Notes: generated by a model from the letters alone, not told the origin. A stretch of DNA of 64,000 bases from Pseudophaeobacter leonis (GCF_002087335.1 NZ_MWVJ01000006.1:82663-146662), one strand, 5' to 3'. Numbered from the stretch's first letter, positions 49,928 through 59,309 are shown. A program made the numbers and translations.

Positions 49928-50870
49928 ATGGATCTTTTCGATATTCTGCTCTCTGCCAGTTTCTGGGCCGCTGCCATCCGCATTGCATCGCCCCTGATCT
50001 TTGCCACCCTGGGTGAGCTGATCTGCGAGCGCGCCGGGGTTTTGAACCTTGGTATTGAGGGCATTATGGTGGCCGGTGCCTTTGCTGGCTGGATCGCGGT
50101 CTGGGCCGGCCTGCCGCTTTGGGGCGGGGTGGCTGTGGCGATGCTGACCGGCATGATGCTGGGGCTGGTGCATTCCATCCTCAGCGTGCCCTTTGGTCTG
50201 TCCAGCATGTGGTGGGCATTGGCCTGACGCTGCTGGCGACATCGCTGACCTTTTACACCTACCGCGTTGTGCTGCCCGAGGTCTCGTCGCCGCCAAAGAT
50301 CACCGCCTTTCAACCCTATGAGGTCCCGTTTCTGTCGGATCTGCCACTGGTCGGCCCAGCGCTGTTCTCTCAGACACCGCTGACCTATGCCGCCTTTGTG
50401 CTGGCAGCTCTGACCGCGCTGGTGCTCTATCGCACGCCCTTGGGGCTGGCGGTGCGCGCCGCCGGAGAAAGCCCCTCGGCGGTGGCCGCACAGGGGCTGT
50501 CAGTGACCGCCATCCGCATGGGGGCCGTGATTGTGGGCTCTGGCTTTATGGCCGTGGGCGGCGCGTTTCTGACGCTGTCTGGCTTGACAGCTTCTTTTTT
50601 GACATGGTCAACGGGCGCGGCTGGATCTGTATCGCGCTGGGGGTGTTTGGCGCCTGGAAGCCCGGCAAGGCCGTCATGGGCGCGATATTGTTTGCCGCCT
50701 TTGACGCGCTGCAGATCCGCCTGCAACAAACAGGCATTGGCGCTGTGGTGCCCTATCAGGTGTTTTTGATGATGCCCTATTTCCTGTCCATTCTGGCGCT
50801 GGTGCTGATGTCACGCCGCGCCGAAATTCCCGCGGCCCTGATGGTGCCGTTCAACAAGGGTGAAAGATGA
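49928..50870 (+). pseudogene. ABC transporter permease (nucleoside importer), two frameshifts
   Basis: The second membrane subunit, about 314 residues if repaired. ATG 49928 opens MDLFDILLSASFWAAAIRIA, then ERAGVLNLGIEGIMVAGAF, a classic motif of this permease group. The frame breaks at about 50203-50208 (a CCC reduced to CC fits, restoring QHVVGIGLTLLATS) and at about 50590-50596 in a T-rich stretch (restoring FFFDMVNGRGWICIAL). The stop at 50868-50870 overlaps the amidohydrolase start. Confidence 0.82.
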
Positions 50871-52147
50871 TGTTTGACCTGCTGATCAAGGGCGGCAGCC
50901 TGCCCGATGGCACCCAGAGGGATATTGCCATCACCGGCGACCGTATTGCCGCCATCGCGCCCAGGATCGACGCCGAGGCACGTGAGGTGATTGAGGCGAC
51001 CGGTGATCTGGTCGCGCCGCCCTTTGTGGACCCGCATTTCCATCTGGATGCCACCCTGTCCTACGGGCTGCCACGCATGAATGCCTCGGGTACTCTGCTG
51101 GAAGGCATCTCGCTGTGGGGAGAGCTGCGGGATCAGGCAAGTGTTGACGACATGGTGGCGCGCGCCCTGACCTATTGCGACTGGGCCGCCAGCCTCGGGT
51201 TGCTCACGATCCGCAGCCATGTGGATACCACGCCGGACCACGTCAATACCGTTACCGCCATGCTTGAGGTGCGTGACAAGGTCAAAGACTACATCGATCT
51301 GCAACTGGTTGCCTTCCCGCAAGACGGGCTTTATCGCGCGCCCAATGGGCGTGAGAACCTGCTGCGCGCGCTGGATATGGGGGTCGAGGTTGTCGGCGGC
51401 ATTCCCCATTTTGAACGCAGCATGGCGGATGGGGCTGCCTCGGTGCGCGACCTCTGCGAAATCGCCGCCCAGCGCGGCCTGATGGTGGATATGCACTGTG
51501 ATGAGAGCGATGACCCGATGTCGCGCCATATCGAAACCCTGGCACAGGAAAGCCAGCGTCTGGGACTGCAGGGACGGGTTGTCGGCTCGCATCTCACCTC
51601 GATGCATTCGATGGACAACTACTATGTCTCAAAGCTGCTGCCGCTGATCGCCGAGGCCGGGATTTCGGCAATTCCCAATCCGCTGATCAACATCATGCTG
51701 CAGGGCCGCCATGACACCTTTCCTAAACGCCGCGGGCTGACGCGGGTGAAGGAAATGCAGGCGCTTGGCATTCCGGTGGGCTGGGGGCAGGACTGCGTGC
51801 GTGACCCCTGGTATTCACTGGGCACCGGCGACATGCTGGATGTCGCCTTTATGGGGCTGCATGTGGCGCAGATGAGCCACCCGGACGAGATGGCGCGCTG
51901 CTTTACCATGGTCACAGAGACCAACGCCCAAATCATTGGCGCGCAGGACTACGGGCTAAAGATCGGAGCGCAGGCCTCAATGGTGGTACTGGATGCCGCA
52001 GACCCAACCGAAGCGGTACGTCTGCGGCCCGCCCGTCTGGCGGTTGTGTCCAAGGGCAAGGTCATCGCCCGTACGCCGCGCGGTGACGCCAGCCTTATGC
52101 TGCCGGGCCGACCTGCGAGTGTGCGGCGGCGGCATGGGGTGGAGTAG
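50867..52147 (+). CDS. Cytosine-deaminase-like amidohydrolase
   Basis: A 426-residue amidohydrolase close to cytosine deaminase CodA and AtzC-type enzymes. Metal and catalytic motifs are in place: FVDPHFHLDATLSYG near residue 50, MVDMHCDESDDPMSRHIE near 206, VVGSHLTSMHS near 239, and GWGQDCVRDPWYSLGTGDML near 304 with the metal aspartate. CodA has D-D at that last site and this protein D-C. It overlaps the last importer gene by four bases. The operon may therefore import a pyrimidine or purine base or nucleoside and deaminate it; that substrate link is inferred. Confidence 0.82.
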   Translation: MMFDLLIKGGSLPDGTQRDIAITGDRIAAIAPRIDAEAREVIEATGDLVAPPFVDPHFHLDATLSYGLPRMNASGTLLEGISLWGELRDQASVDDMVARALTYCDWAASLGLLTIRSHVDTTPDHVNTVTAMLEVRDKVKDYIDLQLVAFPQDGLYRAPNGRENLLRALDMGVEVVGGIPHFERSMADGAASVRDLCEIAAQRGLMVDMHCDESDDPMSRHIETLAQESQRLGLQGRVVGSHLTSMHSMDNYYVSKLLPLIAEAGISAIPNPLINIMLQGRHDTFPKRRGLTRVKEMQALGIPVGWGQDCVRDPWYSLGTGDMLDVAFMGLHVAQMSHPDEMARCFTMVTETNAQIIGAQDYGLKIGAQASMVVLDAADPTEAVRLRPARLAVVSKGKVIARTPRGDASLMLPGRPASVRRRHGVE

Positions 52148-52227
52148 CAGGGTGTTATCTGCCGACCCAATGATTATCGCAGAAATCCTCTTATCCAGCG
52201 TGAAGTCGAAATATGCGCCCGTTATTC

Positions 52228-52791
52228 CTATTCCCCGTATGTGTAGACGAAAAAATCACCGCACTCACTCAAGCCCTTTTGCCCCAGACCCCATGGTGAA
52301 TAGGGACGCCAACGTCCAACCTTATTGAGACGGTTGCTTTGGAAATTCAGTTCATCAATGCTCCATGGGGGAGCTTGCCCCGCGTCCAAATGGGCGTAGA
52401 GGCCATTCTCCAAAGCGGCATATCGAGATTGAGCGAAGATATGCACCACGAACTCCCCCTCCTTGGGGTAGTACCCATTGATGCGTTTGGCGATAATATT
52501 TGCAGGATAGCAGGTTGATGATTGGTCATAGGTTCTGATTTCGACCCGAGATTGGCATAAATCAGTCTCGTTCACATCCCTCACAATCACACAAGGACCG
52601 CTGCTTGCATCATACGTTGCACTAAAGGTTTCTAGAATGATCATCCTATTGGTTAGCGATCTAAATGCGGTGCCAACATTTTGTTGTTCAACGCCACCGC
52701 CCCAAACCCTGAAAAAGACATGGACCTTGTAGGTCAAAAAGACTGCCAACGCCAAAAAGGAACAAAGGATCAGTACTACGGATTTTTTCAT
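52228..52791 (-). CDS. Hypothetical single-anchor protein in an AT-rich island
   Basis: A 187-residue protein with an N-terminal membrane anchor or uncleaved signal (residues 4-21, VVLILCSFLALAVFLTYK) and a largely polar exported part. Four cysteines lie in the middle and one near the C-terminus (CVIVRDVNETDLC, STCYP, SECGDFF). I recognise no family. The region 52150-52870 is visibly more AT-rich than its surroundings, and codon use differs from the genes on both sides. That, and its isolation between two transport operons, suggests recent acquisition. Confidence 0.6.
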   Translation of the reverse strand: MKKSVVLILCSFLALAVFLTYKVHVFFRVWGGGVEQQNVGTAFRSLTNRMIILETFSATYDASSGPCVIVRDVNETDLCQSRVEIRTYDQSSTCYPANIIAKRINGYYPKEGEFVVHIFAQSRYAALENGLYAHLDAGQAPPWSIDELNFQSNRLNKVGRWRPYSPWGLGQKGLSECGDFFVYTYGE

Positions 52792-52920
52792 TTATTTCTC
52801 TGCTATTTAACAGGCACGACACAAAATATGGTGTGCCATTGAATAACAGGCTTGCTGACCTCCACAAAGGAACAAAGGCTGTGGTCACGCCCGCAGACGC
52901 GCCCTGCCCTCTGTGACCTC

Positions 52921-53610
52921 TCAAACCCCCAGATACTGATCCGTCAGATCCGGGGTCAGCGCGTCCATGCGGCCGGTCCACACACTTTGGCCCCGGTTCA
53001 GGATCACCGCGTGATCGGCGATCTGGGCGAGTTCCTTCAGGGTTTTGTCGACCACCAGAATGGACATGCCGGTCTGAGATTTCAGCTGCGCGATGGCGGC
53101 CCAGATTTCCTGACGCACCACAGGCGCCAGACCTTCGGTGGCCTCGTCGAGGATCAGTAGGCGCGGGTTGGTCATCAGGGCGCGACCAATCGCCAGCATC
53201 TGCTGCTCACCGCCGGACAGAGAGGCCGCCTTTTGGGTCCGGCGTTCGGCCAGACGCGGGAAAAGTTGTGCCACCTTGGCAAAATCCCAGTCACCCGGGC
53301 GGGCAGCAGCCGTCAGGTTTTCCTCAACCGTCAGCGGCGCAAAGCAACGCCGCCCCTCGGGCACGAGGCCAATGCCCAGACGGGCAATCTGGTGCGATTT
53401 TAGCCGCCGCAAATCGGATCCGGCAAACTCCAGCACCCCATCCGAGGCTGCCAGCATGCCACAGATCACCTTGATCGTCGTGCTTTTGCCCATGCCATTG
53501 CGCCCCATCAGCGCCAGCACCTCGCCCTCATTGATGGCGAGGTCGACACCAAACAAAGCCTGCGAAGGGCCATAGGAGGCCGTGAGGCCGCGGACTGTCA
53601 AAAGGCTCAT
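52921..53610 (-). CDS. livF: Branched-chain amino acid-type ABC transporter ATPase LivF
   Basis: One of two ATPases of a HAAT-family (branched-chain amino acid/amide) importer. At 229 residues it has Walker A LMGRNGMGKSTTIK near 35, signature SLSGGEQQMLAIGRAL near 133 and Walker B LLILDEATEGLAP near 154. It is the last gene of the five-gene operon and overlaps livG by four bases. Substrate may be amino acids, urea, amides or other small acids. Confidence 0.9.
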   Translation of the reverse strand: MSLLTVRGLTASYGPSQALFGVDLAINEGEVLALMGRNGMGKSTTIKVICGMLAASDGVLEFAGSDLRRLKSHQIARLGIGLVPEGRRCFAPLTVEENLTAAARPGDWDFAKVAQLFPRLAERRTQKAASLSGGEQQMLAIGRALMTNPRLLILDEATEGLAPVVRQEIWAAIAQLKSQTGMSILVVDKTLKELAQIADHAVILNRGQSVWTGRMDALTPDLTDQYLGV

Positions 53611-54362
53611 GCCAGCTCCTCTTCGCCCAGATAGGCACGGCGCACCTCTGGATTATTGCGAATCTCATCTGCGGTGCCGGTGGCGATCACCGCGCCATAG
53701 ACCAGCACCGAAATACGGTCCGCCAGGGCAAAGACCGCATCCATATCAGGTTCCACCAACAGGATCGGCGCCTCCTGGCGCAGCGCGTCCAAAAAACCGG
53801 TCAGCTCTTTTGAGCCACTGGCGCCAAGTCCCGCCATGGGTTCGTCCATCAGGAACAAACGTGGTTTCAGAGTCAGGGCCACCGCCACCTCAAGCTGGCG
53901 CCGTTGGCCGTGGCTCAGATCGGCGGTGCGTTGCTGTGCAACGTCCTGCAGGCCGACGCGTGACAGGGCGTCATGGGCAGTTTCCAGCAGGGCTGCGTCC
54001 CTCATCACGTTTCGAAACAGACCAAAGGCGCGGCCGCGTGCGCCCAGCGCCCCCAGCACCGCGTTTTGCAGCACAGAGAACTCCATCGCCAGCGACGAGA
54101 TCTGAAAGGTCCGTCCCAGCCCCATGCGGGCCCGCGCCACGGTATCAAGCACGGTGACATCGCGCCCCAGCACCTCTATGCGCCCCGCATCCGGGCGCAA
54201 GCCTCCTGAGATTTGCTTAATCAGGGTGGATTTCCCGGCGCCATTTGGGCCGATCAGCGCGTGGATTTCACCGGGGCGCAGATCCAGCGAGACGTCATTG
54301 CTGGCCTTCAGCGCACCGAAGCTTTTGGACAGATTTTCTACTTTGAGAACGGGATTAGTCAT
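53607..54362 (-). CDS. livG: Branched-chain amino acid-type ABC transporter ATPase LivG
   Basis: The second ATPase of the importer, 251 residues. Walker A is LIGPNGAGKSTLIK near 38, signature LSHGQRRQLEVAVAL near 148 and Walker B LFLMDEPMAGLGAS near 168. LivG-type proteins often have a longer C-terminus that binds the permease, as here. It overlaps livM by four bases. Confidence 0.9.
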   Translation of the reverse strand: MTNPVLKVENLSKSFGALKASNDVSLDLRPGEIHALIGPNGAGKSTLIKQISGGLRPDAGRIEVLGRDVTVLDTVARARMGLGRTFQISSLAMEFSVLQNAVLGALGARGRAFGLFRNVMRDAALLETAHDALSRVGLQDVAQQRTADLSHGQRRQLEVAVALTLKPRLFLMDEPMAGLGASGSKELTGFLDALRQEAPILLVEPDMDAVFALADRISVLVYGAVIATGTADEIRNNPEVRRAYLGEEELA

Positions 54363-55339
54363 GCGCCACCTCCCGACCCAACAGGGGCTCCAATAAGGCC
54401 GCCACGGGCAAACAGCACCATGCCCAGCAGCAACAGCCCCAGGAAGATCTGCCAGTATTCGCTGATACCGCCCAAAAGATGTTCCAGCAGGATATAGACC
54501 GCAGCACCAACCAATGGCCCATAAAGCCGCCCCACCCCGCCAAGAATGACAAAGATCATGATCTCGCCGCTGGTGTGCCAGCTCAGCATCGTCGGGCTGA
54601 CAAAACGGTTGAGATCGGCAAACAGAGCGCCTGCCAGACCGGTGATGGGACCAGAGATGACAAAGGCCACCAGCCGCAGCTTGAACGGTGCCAGACCAAC
54701 GGTTTCAACCCGTTCTTCGGATTGACGCGCCGCTGAAAGCGCCAGACCAAAGGCCGAGCGCGCCAAACGGGCGGAAAACCACAGGGCCAGACACAAGACG
54801 CCAAAGGCCACGGCAAAGAACTGGATTGGGTCCAGCGTATTCAGCCCCGGCATCTCGTTGCGCACCCAGATCGACAGGCCATCTTCGCCGCCGTAGGCCG
54901 ACCAGCTGATGGCAAAATAATATAGCATCTGGCAAAAGGCCAAGGTGATCATGATGAAATAGACCCCAGAGGTGCGCAGCGACAAGGCACCAATCACCAG
55001 CGCGCCGGAAGCGCTGGCCAGCACCGCCGTGAGCCAGATCAGCGGCATCTGATTGCTGCCTTCAAACAGAAAGGGCCAGCTGAACAGCGGCTCATAATTC
55101 TGCGCATGCGAGGCCAGAGTGCCCATGGCATAGCCACCAATGCCAAAGAAGGCCGCGTGGCCCAGGCTCACCAATCCGCCCAGACCCAGGGCAATATTGA
55201 GGCCAACCCCGGCCAGCGCCAGAATGGCTACCTTGGTTGCCAGCGTGATGATAAAGGGCTCTTGCAGCCCCCAGGCCAGCAGCGGCACCGCCAGCAGCGC
55301 CAGCAGCATGGCCGCGTTAAACAATCTTTCGCGCCCCAT
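54359..55339 (-). CDS. livM: Branched-chain amino acid-type ABC transporter permease LivM
   Basis: Membrane subunit, 326 residues, about ten hydrophobic segments, with the family stretch GLNIALGLGGLVSLGHAAFFGIGGYAMG (in two blocks near residue 50) and FADLNRFVSPTMLSWHTSGE near 240. ATG 55339 is chosen: GGAGGGAG lies about eight bases upstream, whereas the in-frame start at 55357 falls inside livH. Confidence 0.9.
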   Translation of the reverse strand: MGRERLFNAAMLLALLAVPLLAWGLQEPFIITLATKVAILALAGVGLNIALGLGGLVSLGHAAFFGIGGYAMGTLASHAQNYEPLFSWPFLFEGSNQMPLIWLTAVLASASGALVIGALSLRTSGVYFIMITLAFCQMLYYFAISWSAYGGEDGLSIWVRNEMPGLNTLDPIQFFAVAFGVLCLALWFSARLARSAFGLALSAARQSEERVETVGLAPFKLRLVAFVISGPITGLAGALFADLNRFVSPTMLSWHTSGEIMIFVILGGVGRLYGPLVGAAVYILLEHLLGGISEYWQIFLGLLLLGMVLFARGGLIGAPVGSGGGA

Positions 55340-55340
55340 G

Positions 55341-56261
55341 TTATGCGCTCCCTCCAAATAGCCCCGATGGGCGCACCAGCAAAACCGCCGCCATCAGGAT
55401 ATAGATCAGCATTGAGGCCAGCGAGGCCCCCAGCGAGGCGGCATCCGCGGGCTCAAGCATCAGGGCAAACAGTCGGGGCAGAAACACGCCCCCCAGGGTG
55501 TCGGTCAGCCCGACCAGCAATGCGCCAACCAGCGCGCCCTTGATAGAGCCGATGCCGCCAATGACGATGACAACAAAGGCGAGGATCAACACCGGCTCTC
55601 CCATGCCGACCTGAACCGACTGAATGGCGCCGACCAGCGCACCGGCAAGCCCCGCAAGCGCGGCCCCCAGCGCAAAGACCACGGTGTAGAGCTTGGAGAT
55701 ATCCACGCCCAGCGCGGCGATCATCTCGCGGTCGGCCTCACCGGCGCGGATCTGCACCCCAATGCGGGTGCGGGCGATCAGCCAGAACAGCCCGGCTCCC
55801 ACCACCAGCCCAATGGCGATAATCGCCAGCCGATATAGCGGGTACTGAATACCAAACGGCAGCGTCACCGGCCCGGACAGATAGGCTGGAACATCCAGAA
55901 ACAGCGGAAAGGAGCCAAACAGCCAGCGGGTGCCCTCAGAGAAGATCAGGATCAGCGCAAAGGTCGCCAGCACCTGATCCAGATGGTCGCGGTCATAAAG
56001 CCTGCGAATAACAGTGACCTCAACCAGCGCGCCGGCGGCAGCAGCGGCGGCCAGCGAGGCGATCAAAGCCAGCAAAAACGACCCGGTCAGCCCGGCCACA
56101 GCGGCGGCTGCAAAAGCCCCCACCATATAAAGCGAGCCATGGGCGAGGTTGATCAACCCCATGACACCAAAGACCAGCGTCAGACCAGCAGCCATCAGAA
56201 AGAGCATGACCCCGAACTGTAACCCGTTCAGGACCTGCTCAAGAATGAGAATAAAAGACAT
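55341..56261 (-). CDS. livH: Branched-chain amino acid-type ABC transporter permease LivH
   Basis: The other membrane subunit, 306 residues, highly hydrophobic, with LTLVFGVMGLINLAHGSLYMVGAF (two blocks near 25-48) and a central EADREMIAALGVDISKLY loop near 195. The start ATG 56261 is preceded by AAGAAAG; the ORF extends upstream to 56312 without family similarity. The stop is one base before the livM start. Confidence 0.9.
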   Translation of the reverse strand: MSFILILEQVLNGLQFGVMLFLMAAGLTLVFGVMGLINLAHGSLYMVGAFAAAAVAGLTGSFLLALIASLAAAAAAGALVEVTVIRRLYDRDHLDQVLATFALILIFSEGTRWLFGSFPLFLDVPAYLSGPVTLPFGIQYPLYRLAIIAIGLVVGAGLFWLIARTRIGVQIRAGEADREMIAALGVDISKLYTVVFALGAALAGLAGALVGAIQSVQVGMGEPVLILAFVVIVIGGIGSIKGALVGALLVGLTDTLGGVFLPRLFALMLEPADAASLGASLASMLIYILMAAVLLVRPSGLFGGSA

Positions 56262-56318
56262 GGGGGTTCTTTCTTGTGTCGGGGCTGCGCGCGGCACAGC
56301 CCCGACTTTCAAGGTCTG

Positions 56319-57470
56319 TTACATTTTGCACTCAGACGCATAGGCGTCAGCGTGATTGCTCAGACCGGTGGCGATGATCTTGTTGGTGAAGATATCACCT
56401 TCCTGGATCACTTCGCGCACATAGATGTTTTGCACCGGGTGGTGGTTGGGACCAAATTTGAAATCCCCCCGAACGGAGTCGAACTCGGCAGCCTCAAGGG
56501 CGGCGCGGAAGGCGTCCTGGTCCTTGACATCTGCCTTGTCCAGCGCGCTGAGGATCAGGTTGGCCGTGTCAAAACCCTGGCTCGCATAGAGCGAGGGCAG
56601 ACGGTCATATTTCGCCTGGAAATCTGCAACGAAGGCCGCATTGGCCGCGTTGTCGATGTCTTTGTTCCACTGAGAGGTGTTCTTGATGCCCAGCGCCGCT
56701 TTACCGACCGCCTGCAAGATCCCCTGATCAAAGCTGAAGGCCGGGCCCACAACGGGCAGATCCACGCCGCTGTCGGCATATTGCTTGAGGAAGGAAATCC
56801 CCATGCCACCGGGCAGGAAGAAATAAACCGAGTCGGCACCAGAGGCGCGGATCTGCGCGATCTCGGCGGCATAGTCGGTCTGGCCCAGCTTGGTGTAGAT
56901 CTCTCCTGCCAGTTCACCGCTATACATGCGTTTATAGCCGGTCAGCGCATCTTTGCCCGCCGGATAGTTCGGCGCCATAATAAAGCTGTTCTTCAGGCTG
57001 GCATCATTGGCATAGGCGCCTGCGGCTTCATGCAGGTTGTCGTTCTGCCAGGCCACGTTGAAATAATTCTTGTGGCAGCGCTTACCGGCCAGCGCCGAGG
57101 GGCCTGCATTTGGCGACAGGTAAAACACATCCTGCGCCGTCGCGGCAGGAATAACGGCCATCGCCAGGTTGGACCAGATAATGCCGGTCATGATGTCGAC
57201 TTTTTCCGACTGGATCATGCGATCGGCAATCTGCACCGCACTTTCAGGTTTGCGCTGATCGTCCTCGATCACCACCACAATATCGTCGCGGCCTGCGGCC
57301 TCGATCGCCAGCATAAAGCCATCGCGCACATCAACGCCAAGCCCGGCACCGCCGCCCGAAAGCGTGGTGATCATGCCAATTTTGGTCTCGGCCTGCGCCG
57401 CCATAGTCTGCGCCGACAGAGCCAGCGTCGAGACGGCCGTTGCCATCGCGAGTGATTTCAGAAGTTTCAT
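56319..57470 (-). CDS. ABC transporter substrate-binding protein (LivK/amide-type)
   Basis: The periplasmic receptor of the importer, 383 residues. A cleavable signal ends around AQTMAAQAETK (residues 20-30). Family blocks are IGMITTLSGGGAGLGVDVRDG near 32, VDIMTGIIWSNLAMAVIPAA near 90 and FFLPGGMGISFLKQYADSG near 215. ATG 57470 is supported by GGGAG about nine bases upstream; an ATG three codons earlier is too close to that site. It heads the operon. The ligand is unknown: leucine-type, urea/amide-type and aromatic-acid-type receptors share this fold. Confidence 0.88.
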   Translation of the reverse strand: MKLLKSLAMATAVSTLALSAQTMAAQAETKIGMITTLSGGGAGLGVDVRDGFMLAIEAAGRDDIVVVIEDDQRKPESAVQIADRMIQSEKVDIMTGIIWSNLAMAVIPAATAQDVFYLSPNAGPSALAGKRCHKNYFNVAWQNDNLHEAAGAYANDASLKNSFIMAPNYPAGKDALTGYKRMYSGELAGEIYTKLGQTDYAAEIAQIRASGADSVYFFLPGGMGISFLKQYADSGVDLPVVGPAFSFDQGILQAVGKAALGIKNTSQWNKDIDNAANAAFVADFQAKYDRLPSLYASQGFDTANLILSALDKADVKDQDAFRAALEAAEFDSVRGDFKFGPNHHPVQNIYVREVIQEGDIFTNKIIATGLSNHADAYASECKM

Positions 57471-57924
57471 TTCAAACATTCTCCCATGTTTCTCGTTCTT
57501 TTTGCCCCACGTTGACCGCAGGTTGCATGGCGTCACTATTCCCGCATCAGCCGGGAGACGCCAGTTTTTCTTCGCCCGCTCTCGCTGCGCCATCTTTGTG
57601 GAACTTGGCGAGAGCAGTGAACGCGCCGCCCAGTCTGGCCAGATCATATCACGCCAGACCGGGGGCGGTCCTTGCTCAAAACTGTAGGCGGCATTTGCGC
57701 ATTATTTCAAGGTTAAAATATTGAACCCTAAAATACTGGGGGTTTTGGGCTCTGCCGCCAAAGGGAGTATACACTCTTAACCTGTGCATTTTGTGTGATC
57801 TGAACTGATCGGATCTTAGGGCACAAACCCGCAAACGCACCCTTTCACAGGTCAAGACTGCGGCGCGCGGCCTAAGGTCGGGCGCATCGCAACAAGACAC
57901 AACGGCGGGGAAATTATGGCAATA
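57471..57924. other. Intergenic region upstream of the Liv-type operon
   Basis: About 450 bases with no supported gene, lying between the start of the binding-protein gene and the end of nnrS, both leftward. The promoter of the importer operon must lie here. A TATACT -10-like hexamer (on the minus strand, 57766-57771) sits inside GAGT-ATAC-ACTC (57765-57776), a perfect inverted repeat that could be an operator. No terminator for the nnrS side was identified. Confidence 0.45.
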
Positions 57925-59145
57925 CTAGCTTTGGGTTGGGGTATTTTTAGCCCTGGGGTTGGGGCTGCGCCTCGCTGTGTTTACAGCCAATAGCCAGGGT
58001 AGCATACGCAGGCACAGCACCGCAAAGGACAGCGTCCACAACACGCCCGACAGCAGCACCCAGTCGACCCCGAACTGTGGCGCAACATTTCCCGCCACGC
58101 GGGTAAGGGCTGCCAGCAACAACAGTATAAACCCAGCGGTCAACCCCGGTCCCGCCACCAGATCCCGCGCGGTATGGCCACTCGACGCCCGCATTATCAC
58201 GGCCATTGTCATGCCGCCAACGGCTCCGATTCCCAACAGATGTACCGCGGCGATCCTGGCCATCACGCCAATGGCGGCAAACCCGGACACCAACAGCCCC
58301 AGCGCCACAAAGAGATATGCGAAATGCAACATCACCAATAAAGGCGAGGCCAGCACCGCCAGACCGCGCCAGCGCAACAGGCGCAGGCCGTGCAGGGCAG
58401 CCGCCACAAACAGCAGCAAACCCGATAAGAGCGCCTCGGGTGCAAGCACCCACCCCAGCAGCGCCACAGCGCCTATGCCCAAAGAAACGCCGTCAAATCG
58501 GGAAAATGCAACCGGCATAGGCACATCGCGACCGCGCTCCTTTGCCAGCCAGTTTCGGGTAAAGCTGGGAATGATGCGGCCTCCGATCAGCAGGATCAAA
58601 AACACCAGCAGTGCGAGTCCCAGACGACGGCCATAGTCAGACACGCCGCCCAGCATGATCTCAAGGTGAAACAGGATATTGGCGCCGCCAAGCAGCAGCA
58701 CCGGCACCAGAACCTTGAGGTTACGCCAGTTCTGTCCGGCAATGACTTCGCGCGCAATCATCAGGGCCACCAGCAGCAAAAATGCACTGTCCAGCACCAG
58801 GATCACCCCCTGCGGCACCCCCTCACCGCCCCAGAGCACCACCCGTCCCAGCAGCCACACCATAAACAACGTCGCCAGCGGCCAGCCGCGCAGGGGCATG
58901 CGCCCGGTCCAATTGGGCACGGCTGTGAACAAGAACCCGGCCAGCACAGCACTGCCGTAGCCAAAGATCATCTCGTGAATATGCCAGTCCACCACCGGGA
59001 ACGGCCCCTGATAGTCCAGCCTGCCCTGCCAGATCAGCAGCCAGAGCGGCACCACCAGCAGCGCAAAAACACTGGCCCCGGCAAAGAACGGGCGAAATCC
59101 ATAGGAGAACAGGGCGGGACCAGTATAGGCTGGGCGGGGTGTCAT
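57925..59145 (-). CDS. nnrS: NnrS family haem/copper membrane protein
   Basis: NnrS is a polytopic membrane protein found with denitrification genes and linked to nitric-oxide stress. The 406-residue product has about twelve membrane helices, the N-terminal LFSYGFRPFFAGA near residue 11 and the conserved DWHIHEMIFGYGSAVLAGFL stretch near 51, with histidines that are candidate metal ligands. ATG 59145 has GAGGAG upstream, and earlier in-frame codons to 59193 lack similarity. It is divergent from the Crp/Fnr gene. Confidence 0.9.
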   Translation of the reverse strand: MTPRPAYTGPALFSYGFRPFFAGASVFALLVVPLWLLIWQGRLDYQGPFPVVDWHIHEMIFGYGSAVLAGFLFTAVPNWTGRMPLRGWPLATLFMVWLLGRVVLWGGEGVPQGVILVLDSAFLLLVALMIAREVIAGQNWRNLKVLVPVLLLGGANILFHLEIMLGGVSDYGRRLGLALLVFLILLIGGRIIPSFTRNWLAKERGRDVPMPVAFSRFDGVSLGIGAVALLGWVLAPEALLSGLLLFVAAALHGLRLLRWRGLAVLASPLLVMLHFAYLFVALGLLVSGFAAIGVMARIAAVHLLGIGAVGGMTMAVIMRASSGHTARDLVAGPGLTAGFILLLLAALTRVAGNVAPQFGVDWVLLSGVLWTLSFAVLCLRMLPWLLAVNTARRSPNPRAKNTPTQS

Positions 59146-59212
59146 AAACGGGCTCCTCACAGGACTGACCAGCGGCAGGGATCCTGGCAGCAACAGCAGC
59201 CATTTGCCGGGA

Positions 59213-59240
59213 CGGGCAGCCTGAGGCGGGCAGCCTGGGA
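59213..59240. repeat. 14-bp tandem repeat, two units
   Basis: CGGGCAGCCTGAGG and CGGGCAGCCTGGGA in the nnrS/regulator gap. Confidence 0.65.
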
Positions 59241-59295
59241 CGGCTACCGGGTATTTTATAAGCCCCCCCTATGGGCTAAAAGCACGGACAGAACC

Positions 59296-59309
59296 TTGTC
59301 CCATCGCAA
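59296..59309. promoter_or_regulatory. NnrR/FNR-type site TTG-N8-CAA in the nnrS/regulator gap
   Basis: TTGTCCCATCGCAA matches TTG-N8-CAA and lies 46 bases before the regulator start and 150 bases from nnrS. It may serve either gene. Sequence match is weak by itself; the paired site at the nos cluster adds some support. Confidence 0.4.
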
